From: Eggerthellaceae bacterium UBA3686
GTDB taxonomy: Bacteria > Actinomycetota > Coriobacteriia > Coriobacteriales > Eggerthellaceae
Reading direction: 5' to 3'
Length of the DNA: 12,558 nt
Assembly: GCA_002371495.1 (NCBI GenBank)
Contig: DFIX01000018.1
Coordinates: 1-12,558, forward strand
Below are positions 1 through 5,716 of this stretch, piece after piece. The translations under genes were made by a program, and so were the position numbers. Below the pieces are notes generated by a model. The model saw nothing but the letters and a program-made list of their open reading frames with translations. It did no database searches and was not told the DNA's origin. Numbering within the stretch: position 1 is the first letter of the stretch; each line of letters starts with the position of its first letter.

Positions 1-26
1 TAACGTCTTGACTGTAAAACGTTCCT

Positions 27-32
27 ATTATA
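27..32 (-). promoter_or_regulatory. Possible -10 box for the gene beyond the left edge
   Basis: Read on the minus strand, this is a perfect TATAAT hexamer inside an otherwise GC-rich, non-coding stretch downstream of the rsmA terminator-like hairpin. It could drive the next minus-strand gene, which would begin left of position 1. No convincing -35 is present: the nearest TTG-type hexamer (TTGCAG) is about 20 bases upstream. The call rests on the -10 alone. Confidence 0.35.
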
Positions 33-66
33 TGGGAATACATCGCGCCGAGCTGCAAAAACACGA

Positions 67-99
67 AGAAGACAACGGGGGCGTAGCCCGTTGTCTTCT
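67..99 (-). terminator. Intrinsic terminator-like hairpin downstream of rsmA
   Basis: A perfect 13-bp inverted repeat (AGAAGACAACGGG at 67-79 with its complement at 87-99) encloses a 7-base loop. On the minus strand the stem is followed after a few bases by a run of five T at 56-60, consistent with termination of transcripts coming from rsmA. The same arm sequence also occurs at the 3' end of rsmA itself (249-266), which permits an alternative pairing described under findings. Confidence 0.6.
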
Positions 100-160
100 C
101 GCAAGCCGTCGTAATGGGAGCTGACCGATCCAGCGTGGAATTACCAGTTTGCAGGATCGA

Positions 161-193
161 TGTCATAACTAGGGACAGTCCCCAATTATGACA
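161..193. repeat. 33-bp palindromic intergenic repeat (GGGGACTGTCCC type)
   Basis: The arms TGTCATAACTAGGGAC (161-176) and GTCCCCAATTATGACA (178-193) flank a single central base and are complementary except at two positions. In minus-strand RNA both exceptions become G-U wobbles, giving a continuous 16-bp stem; in plus-strand RNA they would be A-C mismatches. The element therefore looks maintained as a hairpin of the rsmA-sense transcript. It is a cousin of the GGGGTCAGACCCC palindromes found elsewhere in the window. Confidence 0.75.
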
Positions 194-247
194 TTTGCTA
201 CATATAGCCGATCGCCGTGCGCAGCGCCGGCGTCATAAGACAATATC

Positions 248-1297
248 TTACGCCCCCGTTGTCTTCCTCGCTGCCGCATACGCTTTGCCGAGGCGCACGA
301 ACTCGTCGAGCGCGAGAGTTTCGCCGCGACGACGCGGGTCGACGCCCGCTTGCTCGAAGAGCTGGGGAAGTCGTGCTACGCTGTCGGGGTCGCCCGAGAA
401 ATACGTCTTGCACGAATTGGAAAGCGTCTTTCGCCTGGTAGCGAAAGCGGCGTCGGCCATAGCGCAAGCCGCATGCAGCTCTTCGGCCGTCAACGGCCGC
501 CCATCGGCGTCACACGCGAGAACGCGGTCCAGGCGAATGACCGCGCTTTCCACATGGGGCGGTGGAAAGAAATTCCCAGGCGCTACCGCGAACCGGCCCG
601 CGGCGTTCGCATGCAGCGCAAGCTTCACGGTATAAGCGCCGTACGCCTTGGTGCCCGGCTTTGCCATCATGCGATCGGCCACTTCCTTCTGCACCATGAC
701 GGTAGCGCTTTCCAGAAAGTTGAAACGCTCGAGATAATCCAGCACAAGGGTAGCCGCCACCGCATAAGGAAGATTCGATACCAGCTTGTTGGGAATCGGC
801 GGCGTGCCTTGCGGCAGAGACTCGGATGCACCCGAAGCCCCAACGGAAGATTTCGGTGCCCTATCAGCGTCTTTTTTAGCGTCAACCAGAGCCACGAACG
901 AGTTTTCGACAGCATTCGAAGCCCTATCGATGGCAACCTGTTCGAGGATGTCGCGCGTCAGGTCGAGCCCGTCCATCTCGAGTAGGGTAAAGCGCCCGAG
1001 CCAAGGCGCCAACGTGTCGCGCAGAACCGCCGGCAGGTCGTGGTCCATCTCGACGGCGGTCACGCGCCCCGCTTTCTGAAGAAGCGCCGAGGTCAACGTG
1101 CCGATGCCGGGGCCGACCTCGAGCACATGGTCTTCTGGGCCCATGTCGGCAAGTTCCACAATTTTGCGCACGACGTCATCATTCACCAGGAAGTTCTGCC
1201 CAAGGGCATACTTCGTGTACAGGCCGTGGCGCTCGAGCACCTCGCGCGTAGCCGACGGCGTCGCATAGGGCGACAAGCGATTACCGGCGCTACCCAC
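248..1297 (-). CDS. rsmA: 16S rRNA (adenine1518-N6/adenine1519-N6)-dimethyltransferase RsmA (KsgA)
   Basis: This S-adenosylmethionine-dependent enzyme dimethylates two adjacent adenines in the 3' hairpin of 16S rRNA during small-subunit maturation. Visible family marks in the 349-residue product are GQNFL (33-37), the SAM loop EVGPGIGTLT (60-69), the acidic VEMD (82-85), the catalytic NLPY (175-178), PGNFFPPPHVESAV (240-253) and RRKTLSNS (288-295). I chose the GTG at 1297-1295: it follows an AAAGGCGGG ribosome site and overlaps the upstream stop by 8 bases (GTGGGTAG), suggesting translational coupling. A longer reading frame reaches an ATG at 1372 but would lie inside the upstream gene. Roughly 40 extra residues (about 117-170, rich in Ser, Ala, Asp and Pro) separate the SAM-binding part from NLPY. 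Function is secure; the start is probable. Confidence 0.95.
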   Translation of the reverse strand: MGSAGNRLSPYATPSATREVLERHGLYTKYALGQNFLVNDDVVRKIVELADMGPEDHVLEVGPGIGTLTSALLQKAGRVTAVEMDHDLPAVLRDTLAPWLGRFTLLEMDGLDLTRDILEQVAIDRASNAVENSFVALVDAKKDADRAPKSSVGASGASESLPQGTPPIPNKLVSNLPYAVAATLVLDYLERFNFLESATVMVQKEVADRMMAKPGTKAYGAYTVKLALHANAAGRFAVAPGNFFPPPHVESAVIRLDRVLACDADGRPLTAEELHAACAMADAAFATRRKTLSNSCKTYFSGDPDSVARLPQLFEQAGVDPRRRGETLALDEFVRLGKAYAAARKTTGA

Positions 1298-2306
1298 GAT
1301 GCCCGCCTTTGCCCTTAGCGTGGGGCTTGGCCTTGCTCGTCGCCCGATCTGCCTTGGAGGCTGCACCTGCACGAGCGCTTCCGCCTTGCCCGGATCTTCC
1401 TCGGGAGGCTGATTTTTTGCCGCGCGCAGCAGGTCCGCCAGCAGAACTCGCCTTGCTGCCCCGACCGGATTTCCCCTGTGCGGTCGAGCCCTGTTTTTGC
1501 GCGCTAGGTTTGTGCGACGCGCTTGAGGAGCGCGCTTTGCCGCCCGATGCGCCCTTTTCCGAGAAGCTCAACTTCGGGCGCGGCCTTGTTTTAACCTGTC
1601 CGCCCCTCACCGCAACCGCGTCGCGCGCAGTCGGAACCCCGCCTTCCGCCGGCTCGAAATCTGCAACTTCGGCCACCTCAGAAGTCGAAGCCCCCAACTT
1701 CGCAGCCGCCGGCTTGGCGGCAACCTCGCGCACCTCGGCTTCTTGCATAATTTCGCCATCGGAATCGATCTTGCCGACCCAATCGTAAATGCGCTCAAGA
1801 CCAAAGCCGGCAAGGGCCAGCGGCCCTTTGATTTCGCTGATTAGCGGATCGTAACCGTGCGGGTCGCCCCCTTCGCCGATGACGTGCAGGTCGAGCGGCC
1901 GTTTGGGCAAGCGCGGCCCGTTCTCGCGGTATTCCCAGAAGTAAGGCTGCAGACGGTCTATCAGGCACTTCATAGGTGCGGGCGCGCCGCTGAAATACAC
2001 CGGGCTCACGACCGTCAAAACGTCCGCCTCGTCGAGCAGGTCGTAAACAGTCTGCATGTCGTCATCGAACACGCAGCGATGGCGTCGCTCGCTCACCTCG
2101 TCGCCGTCGTCGTTCTTGAATATGACCTCGGACTTTTGCCGGCAAGCATTGCACCCTATGCAGAAACCAACTTCGATCTCGCTTACAGGCACCAGAAACA
2201 GCTCGTCTTCGGGGCGCTCGTCGATATTGGCCTCGAACAGCATCTCGGCCAAGTGCGCGCTGCGGCCGTTCGAGCGCGGCGACCCCACGATGATGACTCG
2301 TTTCAT
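1290..2306 (-). CDS. Flavodoxin-fold NAD(P)H-dependent (FMN) oxidoreductase with a basic low-complexity tail
   Basis: The first ~185 residues are a flavodoxin-like reductase of the NADPH-dependent FMN reductase/iron-sulfur flavoprotein type. They show an FMN phosphate loop GSPRSNGRSAHLAE (8-21), a Cys cluster CIGCNAC (49-55) with a further Cys at 78, DDDMQTVYDLLDEAD (81-95) and SPVYFSGAPAPMKCLIDR (101-118). The Cys cluster could carry a metal/Fe-S centre or act as redox thiols; the substrate cannot be read from sequence. Residues ~190-338 are not part of the usual fold: first an Ala/Glu stretch, then about 100 residues almost entirely of Ser, Gly, Ala, Lys and Arg, resembling histone H1-like tails. 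The ATG at 2306 follows GGAGG. The stop overlaps the rsmA start. A glutaredoxin gene lies directly upstream, so the two may share a thiol/flavin redox role (inference). Confidence 0.85.
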   Translation of the reverse strand: MKRVIIVGSPRSNGRSAHLAEMLFEANIDERPEDELFLVPVSEIEVGFCIGCNACRQKSEVIFKNDDGDEVSERRHRCVFDDDMQTVYDLLDEADVLTVVSPVYFSGAPAPMKCLIDRLQPYFWEYRENGPRLPKRPLDLHVIGEGGDPHGYDPLISEIKGPLALAGFGLERIYDWVGKIDSDGEIMQEAEVREVAAKPAAAKLGASTSEVAEVADFEPAEGGVPTARDAVAVRGGQVKTRPRPKLSFSEKGASGGKARSSSASHKPSAQKQGSTAQGKSGRGSKASSAGGPAARGKKSASRGRSGQGGSARAGAASKADRATSKAKPHAKGKGGHRG

Positions 2307-2320
2307 GTCCCTCCATTCCC

Positions 2321-2360
2321 AAAATGTGTAAAAGGGGTCAGACCCTTTTTACACATTTTT
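2321..2360. repeat. 40-bp palindromic repeat, GGGGTCAGACCC core; terminator-like
   Basis: AAAATGTGTAAAAGGGGTC (2321-2339) and GACCCTTTTTACACATTTT (2341-2359) are complementary around one central base with a single mismatch, which is a G-U wobble in plus-strand RNA. A GC-rich core with A/T-rich flanks makes a bidirectional intrinsic-terminator shape. The glutaredoxin gene reads into it: its last codons and TAA stop (2351-2349) lie inside the right arm. It sits 14 bases upstream of the flavoprotein start, so it may separate or attenuate the two genes. Confidence 0.85.
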
Positions 2361-2585
2361 CAGGTAAGCAATGATGTCGTCGGATTCGTACATCGCCTTA
2401 CCATCAACGATGAGGCACGGCGATTGCACTTTGCCCCCGATTGCGCGCAGGTCTTGAGCATTCGTGCCCTCGGTAACGCTGCGGTGCTCTATCTGGATGC
2501 CCGCTTGATTAAGAAAGCGGTCCACTTTCATGCAGTACGGGCATCCTGGCTTCACATACATATACATGTTATCGAACGCGGCCAT
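2349..2585 (-). CDS. Glutaredoxin family protein
   Basis: A 78-residue single-domain glutaredoxin, a thiol-disulfide oxidoreductase of the cytoplasm. It shows the dithiol active site CPYC (15-18) after a short first strand, the cis-proline segment QSPCLIV (54-60, with Ser-Pro where TVP is common) and ESDDIIAYL (67-75), a typical C-terminal helix that also resembles the N-domain of glutathione transferases. Length is normal for the smallest members. The ATG at 2585 has an excellent AGGAGG site five bases upstream. The final residues K-N-V and the TAA come from the palindromic repeat at 2321-2360. Whether its reductant is glutathione, mycothiol or a thioredoxin reductase cannot be told. Being next to a flavin reductase hints at a shared redox task. 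Confidence 0.9.
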   Translation of the reverse strand: MAAFDNMYMYVKPGCPYCMKVDRFLNQAGIQIEHRSVTEGTNAQDLRAIGGKVQSPCLIVDGKAMYESDDIIAYLKNV

Positions 2586-2609
2586 CGGTTCCTCCTAACG
2601 TCTTACGAA

Positions 2610-2615
2610 ATCATA
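2610..2615 (-). promoter_or_regulatory. Possible -10 box (TATGAT) for the glutaredoxin gene
   Basis: On the minus strand a TATGAT hexamer lies about 25 bases before the glutaredoxin ATG and downstream of the tatD terminator-like hairpin, a sensible place for a new transcript to start. No good -35 is visible at 16-18 bases, so this is tentative. Confidence 0.3.
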
Positions 2616-2652
2616 TCCTAAGGCAAGCTGATAAGCTGGGCTGGCAGAAAGC

Positions 2653-2694
2653 AAAGAAGGAAGCAAGGGGGGTATCCTCATTGCTTCCTTCTTT
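2653..2694 (-). terminator. Stem-loop immediately after tatD
   Basis: A perfect 14-bp inverted repeat, AAAGAAGGAAGCAA (2653-2666) with TTGCTTCCTTCTTT (2681-2694), encloses a 14-base loop and begins four bases after the tatD stop. In minus-strand RNA the 3' arm is itself U/C-rich and continues into GCTTTC, so it may terminate or protect the tatD mRNA end. The U-run is broken, which makes efficient termination uncertain. Confidence 0.6.
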
Positions 2695-2697
2695 CGC

Positions 2698-3747
2698 TTA
2701 TACGCCGAAGAAACGAGCTGTGTTCTCAAAGAGACGGGCAAGGAATTGCTCGCGATCGGGGCCTGCGGCAATGCCGCGAACTTCGGCGAGTCGGGCAGCT
2801 GTGAAGATGACGTGCGCCGGCGTGCAGGCAGCACCGCGCATGGGCTCGGGTGTCATGTAGGGCGAATCCGTCTCGAGCAGCAGGCGGTTTTCCGGAACGA
2901 TTCGCGCCCCCTCGCGGGCCGCGTCGGCATTCTTGAATGTGATCGCGCCGCCATAGGCAATGTAGCAACCGGCTTCGACCCAAGGCCGCAGTTCATCGGG
3001 TGGAAGCGCACAGCAGTGAAGGATGGTTCCCCGCTCGGGAAAGCCTTCCTCCCGCAAGATCCCAAACGCCTCGGCATGCGCGTTGCTCGGCGCCGGCTCA
3101 CCCGACGGCAGCTCTTCGGCGCTACCGCGCAAGTGCAAGGCAATGGGCAACCCGAGCTCCTTAGCCATGCGAATCTGGCGGCGAAACACGTCGCGCTGCA
3201 CGTCGCGGGGCGAAAGATCATAGTGGTAGTCCAGCCCGATTTCGCCAAGGACCACCGTCTGAGGCGCTGCGAGCCATGACCGCAACCGCATCTCCACCTC
3301 ATCATCGTATAACTTTGCGTTATGCGGATGCACGCCCGCGGAAATGCGCACCTCGGGCAATTCAAACGACTCGAACGCACAGGGCGGCTCTTGCGAATCG
3401 CTTTCCTCAACCGCCAGCCGGGCATCCGCAACCTCAAGTTCGGTCCCACTACTTTCGCACGCTCGCAAAGCTGCGCGCGCATCGCGCGTCCACTGCTCGA
3501 CGGTCTCCGGAACATCCAACTCATCTTCCGACGGATCGCAAATCTCGCACACGAAGCGCACGTTGTTGGCAGCGCATCGCACGAGCTCCCATGCTGGCTC
3601 GGGCAACATGTGAATGTGCGCATGCGAATCGGCCACCGGCCCTTCAAGCGCCGGTGCGGGTGGCGCGACCGCGCGCCACTTATCGTGCTTGCGGCGCTGG
3701 TAAAACCCGAAATCGCGCTCAGGCGGTATCTTCAACCGGTCAGACAT
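2698..3747 (-). CDS. tatD: TatD-family metal-dependent hydrolase (putative DNase)
   Basis: TatD proteins are amidohydrolase-superfamily TIM-barrel enzymes with a divalent-metal site; characterised members are 3'-5' exonucleases/deoxyribonucleases. The metal ligands are visible: DSHAHIH (40-46), GVHPH (138-142), GEIGLDYHYD (168-177), His205 in HLRGS, His244 in HCC and Asp294 in ETDSPYMTP. At 349 residues it is ~90 longer than the usual ~260. The excess is a charged 39-residue N-terminal extension before the first motif and an acidic insert around 73-133, containing 'SEDELDV' and 'VEESDSQE'. The ATG at 3747 has GGAG five bases upstream; a TTG one codon earlier is less likely. It follows metG, as in many bacteria. 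The physiological substrate is unknown. Confidence 0.92.
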   Translation of the reverse strand: MSDRLKIPPERDFGFYQRRKHDKWRAVAPPAPALEGPVADSHAHIHMLPEPAWELVRCAANNVRFVCEICDPSEDELDVPETVEQWTRDARAALRACESSGTELEVADARLAVEESDSQEPPCAFESFELPEVRISAGVHPHNAKLYDDEVEMRLRSWLAAPQTVVLGEIGLDYHYDLSPRDVQRDVFRRQIRMAKELGLPIALHLRGSAEELPSGEPAPSNAHAEAFGILREEGFPERGTILHCCALPPDELRPWVEAGCYIAYGGAITFKNADAAREGARIVPENRLLLETDSPYMTPEPMRGAACTPAHVIFTAARLAEVRGIAAGPDREQFLARLFENTARFFGV

Positions 3748-3775
3748 CAAGGCTCCGTAACATGCTAAAGAACCA

Positions 3776-3811
3776 CTTTCCCCCGAGGCAACCGATTACC
3801 CCAGGGGAAAG
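3776..3811 (-). other. Stem-loop in the metG-tatD gap
   Basis: CTTTCCCC (3776-3783) pairs perfectly with GGGGAAAG (3804-3811) across a 20-base loop, in the short leader between the metG-distal palindrome and the tatD start. There is no T-run after it on the minus strand, so it is more likely a leader structure than a terminator. No role can be assigned. Confidence 0.4.
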
Positions 3812-3818
3812 CTATTTC

Positions 3819-3853
3819 AATGTGAAAAAGGGGTCTGACCCCTTTTTCACATT
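3819..3853. repeat. Perfect 35-bp palindrome abutting the metG stop; terminator-like
   Basis: AATGTGAAAAAGGGGTC (3819-3835) is followed by a central T and then its exact complement (3837-3853): 17 paired bases per arm with no mismatch. The outer two bases provide the final AA of the metG TAA stop (3854-3852). A GC core flanked by A5 and T5 gives a bidirectional intrinsic terminator shape. It is the exact reverse complement of the copy at 5620-5654. Confidence 0.92.
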
Positions 3854-5480
3854 ATTCGGCGTCGAGATCGAGCTCGTCGACGTCGAGGCGCGGGAACAGC
3901 GGATCGCCGACCTCCACGTGGTTGCCGACGGGCAGCTGGCCCCAAGCGGTCGCGGCCTCGATGTCGGTCACGTCGACAGGCGCGCCCAGCTCCAAACGAC
4001 GCCACACCTCGGCCGACGTATTGGGTGCAAGCGGCGCCAGGTACAGCGCGATGATGCGGATGGCCTCGAGCAGGTTGAACATGACGGCCGAAAGCTTGGC
4101 ACCCGCCTCGACGCGTTCGGCGTCGACCTCGCTCTTGCAGCCCTTTGCCAACGCCCACGGCGCCATCTCGTCGACGTAGAGGTTGGCTGCCTGGGCGAGC
4201 TTCTGCACGGCGGCAACCGCGCCCGTGAAGTCGACTTCGCTCATGCAGCGGTCGTATTCCGCATACAGGCCGTCAACGATGTCGCGCAGCGGATTGCTCT
4301 CCTTCATCGGGCCGCCCGCCAAATCGGGGTTAACGGCAGGCACGATGCCGCCGAAGTACTTCTTGGTCATGTTGAACACACGGTTGACTAGGTTGCCCCA
4401 AGTATTGGCCAATTCGTTGTTGTACACCTGCACCATGCGCTCCATGCTGATCGAGCCGTCATGGCCGAACTGCACGTCGCTCATGAAGTAGTAGCGGTAG
4501 GCGTCCACGCCGAACACGCGCACCATATCCTGCGGGGAAAGCGCGTTGCCCTTGGACTTCGACATCTTCTCGCCCTTGGTCAGCAGGAAGCCGTGCCCGA
4601 ACACGGTGTGCGCCGGCTCCAGACCCGCCGCCAGCAGCATGGCCGGCCAGATGACGCAGTGGAAACGTGTGATGTCCTTGCCCACGAAGTGGTACTGCAT
4701 GGGCCAGCGTGTCTCGAACTCGCCCTCACGCTCGGGATCGGCATAGCCGATCCCCGTGAAGTACGCGAGCAGCGCGTCGGCCCACACATATGCCACATGC
4801 CCCTCGTCGAACGGCAGCGGCACACCCCAGTCGAACGTCGAGCGGCTGATGGAAAGGTCCTTCAGCCCGCCTTCCACGAACGTCACAATTTCGTTGCGGC
4901 GCGTCTCGGGGCGGATGAAATCAGGATGCGACTCGTAGAAGTCGAGCAACGGCTGCTGGAATTCCGACAGCTTGAAGAACCAGTTCTCCTCGCCTGAAGC
5001 CATGAGCTGCACGGGACGCTTGCAGTCGGGGCATACGAACTCGCCGTCCTCGTTCTTCTCGAGGTCGCTCTCGGCGTAGTACGTTTCCTCGTGCACGCAG
5101 TACCAGCCCTCGTAGCTGCCCTTGTACAGATAGCCCTTCTCGTACAGATCGTTCCAGAACTTCTGCACGGTGCGCGTCTGGCGCTCGCTCGAAGTGCGCA
5201 CGAAATCGGTATAGGTGATGTTGAGCAGATCCCACGTGTCGCGGAAAGCCGGCTCCATCGAGTCGCACCATTCCTGCGGGGTCATGCCCTTGCCGGCAGC
5301 GGTATCGGCGACCTTCTGGCCGTGCTCGTCCATGCCGGTGACGAACCCCACGTCATAGCCGTTCATGCGCTGGTAACGCGCCACGGTATCGGCCGCGATG
5401 GTCGTGTAAGCCGTACCCAGATGCGGCGCCGCGTTGACGTAGTAAATAGGGGTCGTGAATGTGTAAGTACCTTTGGACAT
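3852..5480 (-). CDS. metG: Methionyl-tRNA synthetase
   Basis: This class I enzyme charges tRNA-Met with methionine for initiation and elongation. The 542-residue product shows the HIGH-type motif HLGT (20-23) after PIYYVNAAP, an inserted CP-domain zinc knuckle (C128, CPDC 150-153), KMSKS (305-309) and the anticodon-binding helix motif NLYVDEMAPWALAK (433-446). In the knuckle, position 130 is His (YCVHEE), where related enzymes often carry Cys, so the site may be CHCC or a single reduced knuckle. There is no C-terminal EMAP/Trbp111-like tRNA-binding domain, so this is the short form. I chose the ATG at 5480, preceded by AGGAGGG at optimal distance; the frame runs open to 5609 but those 43 residues look non-coding. 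Preceded by an extended -10 promoter candidate and ended by a palindrome at the stop. Confidence 0.97.
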   Translation of the reverse strand: MSKGTYTFTTPIYYVNAAPHLGTAYTTIAADTVARYQRMNGYDVGFVTGMDEHGQKVADTAAGKGMTPQEWCDSMEPAFRDTWDLLNITYTDFVRTSSERQTRTVQKFWNDLYEKGYLYKGSYEGWYCVHEETYYAESDLEKNEDGEFVCPDCKRPVQLMASGEENWFFKLSEFQQPLLDFYESHPDFIRPETRRNEIVTFVEGGLKDLSISRSTFDWGVPLPFDEGHVAYVWADALLAYFTGIGYADPEREGEFETRWPMQYHFVGKDITRFHCVIWPAMLLAAGLEPAHTVFGHGFLLTKGEKMSKSKGNALSPQDMVRVFGVDAYRYYFMSDVQFGHDGSISMERMVQVYNNELANTWGNLVNRVFNMTKKYFGGIVPAVNPDLAGGPMKESNPLRDIVDGLYAEYDRCMSEVDFTGAVAAVQKLAQAANLYVDEMAPWALAKGCKSEVDAERVEAGAKLSAVMFNLLEAIRIIALYLAPLAPNTSAEVWRRLELGAPVDVTDIEAATAWGQLPVGNHVEVGDPLFPRLDVDELDLDAE

Positions 5481-5529
5481 ATGAGCCCTCCTTTTCCCGG
5501 CGCGCGGATGGGCGCACGCGGGTCCTCGT

Positions 5530-5552
5530 GGCCACTTGCACCTGCAAGGGCC
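5530..5552 (-). other. Hairpin in the metG 5' leader
   Basis: GGCC plus CTTGC (5530-5539, one bulged A) pairs with GCAAG plus GGCC (5544-5552) across a 4-base loop, between the candidate promoter and the metG ribosome site. I do not recognise a T-box, SAM or other riboswitch consensus around it. It may simply be leader structure. Confidence 0.4.
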
Positions 5553-5570
5553 GTTTGACATGCGCGAATC

Positions 5571-5579
5571 ATAATAGCA
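5571..5579 (-). promoter_or_regulatory. Extended -10 promoter candidate for metG
   Basis: On the minus strand the sequence reads TGC-TATTAT, an extended -10 (TGn) element about 90 bases upstream of the metG ATG. A weak TTGTTC lies 16 bases further upstream. It sits between the palindrome at 5620-5654 and the start codon, so metG would have its own transcript independent of lysC. Confidence 0.5.
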
Positions 5580-5619
5580 TGAGTGTGCGAGCGAACAACT
5601 GCGCTCCATGCTTTACCAA

Positions 5620-5654
5620 AATGTGAAAAAGGGGTCAGACCCCTTTTTCACATT
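5620..5654. repeat. Perfect 35-bp palindrome upstream of metG
   Basis: AATGTGAAAAAGGGGTC (5620-5636), a central A, then the exact complement (5638-5654). It is identical, in inverted orientation, to the copy at 3819-3853, so metG lies between two inverted copies. The A5/T5-flanked GC stem can act as a terminator for lysC readthrough on the minus strand. It lies about 60 bases past the lysC stop. Confidence 0.92.
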
Positions 5655-5680
5655 CTGCTCGTTTAACACCCGTTGACGCA

Positions 5681-5716
5681 TAACGTATAAAAGGGTCAAG
5701 CCCCTTTTGCACGTTA
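5681..5716. repeat. 36-bp imperfect palindrome at the lysC stop; terminator-like
   Basis: TAACGTATAAAAGGGTC (5681-5697) and GCCCCTTTTGCACGTTA (5700-5716) are complementary except at three positions, around two central bases. Read on the minus strand, the first three bases of the element are the lysC stop codon TAA (5716-5714), after which the stem and a T-run follow. It is a diverged member of the GGGGTCAGACCCC family. Confidence 0.75.

Noticed and set aside
1298..1372. ATG at 1372 as the start of RsmA
   Set aside because: It lies deep inside the flavoprotein's tail and adds residues absent from the family; the GTG at 1297 has a ribosome site and an 8-base stop/start overlap.
1857..2621. 254-codon plus-strand frame opposite the flavoprotein and glutaredoxin
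   Set aside because: Antisense to two recognisable proteins and runs through the palindromic repeat; no motif.
3276..4391. 371-codon plus-strand frame opposite tatD/metG
   Set aside because: It crosses two real genes and a palindrome on the other strand and has no plausible product.
5481..5609. Upstream in-frame start that would add 43 residues to MetRS
   Set aside because: The extension is Cys/Arg/Pro-rich and unlike MetRS, and it covers the promoter-like region. The ATG at 5480 has an excellent ribosome site and begins right at the conserved fold.
5481..5619. T-box or SAM riboswitch in the metG leader
   Set aside because: Only a short hairpin is visible; I find no T-box bulge, specifier loop or SAM-riboswitch core.
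2321..5716. Repeated palindromes as a CRISPR array
   Set aside because: Copies are kilobases apart with genes between them, differ in sequence, and no cas genes are present.
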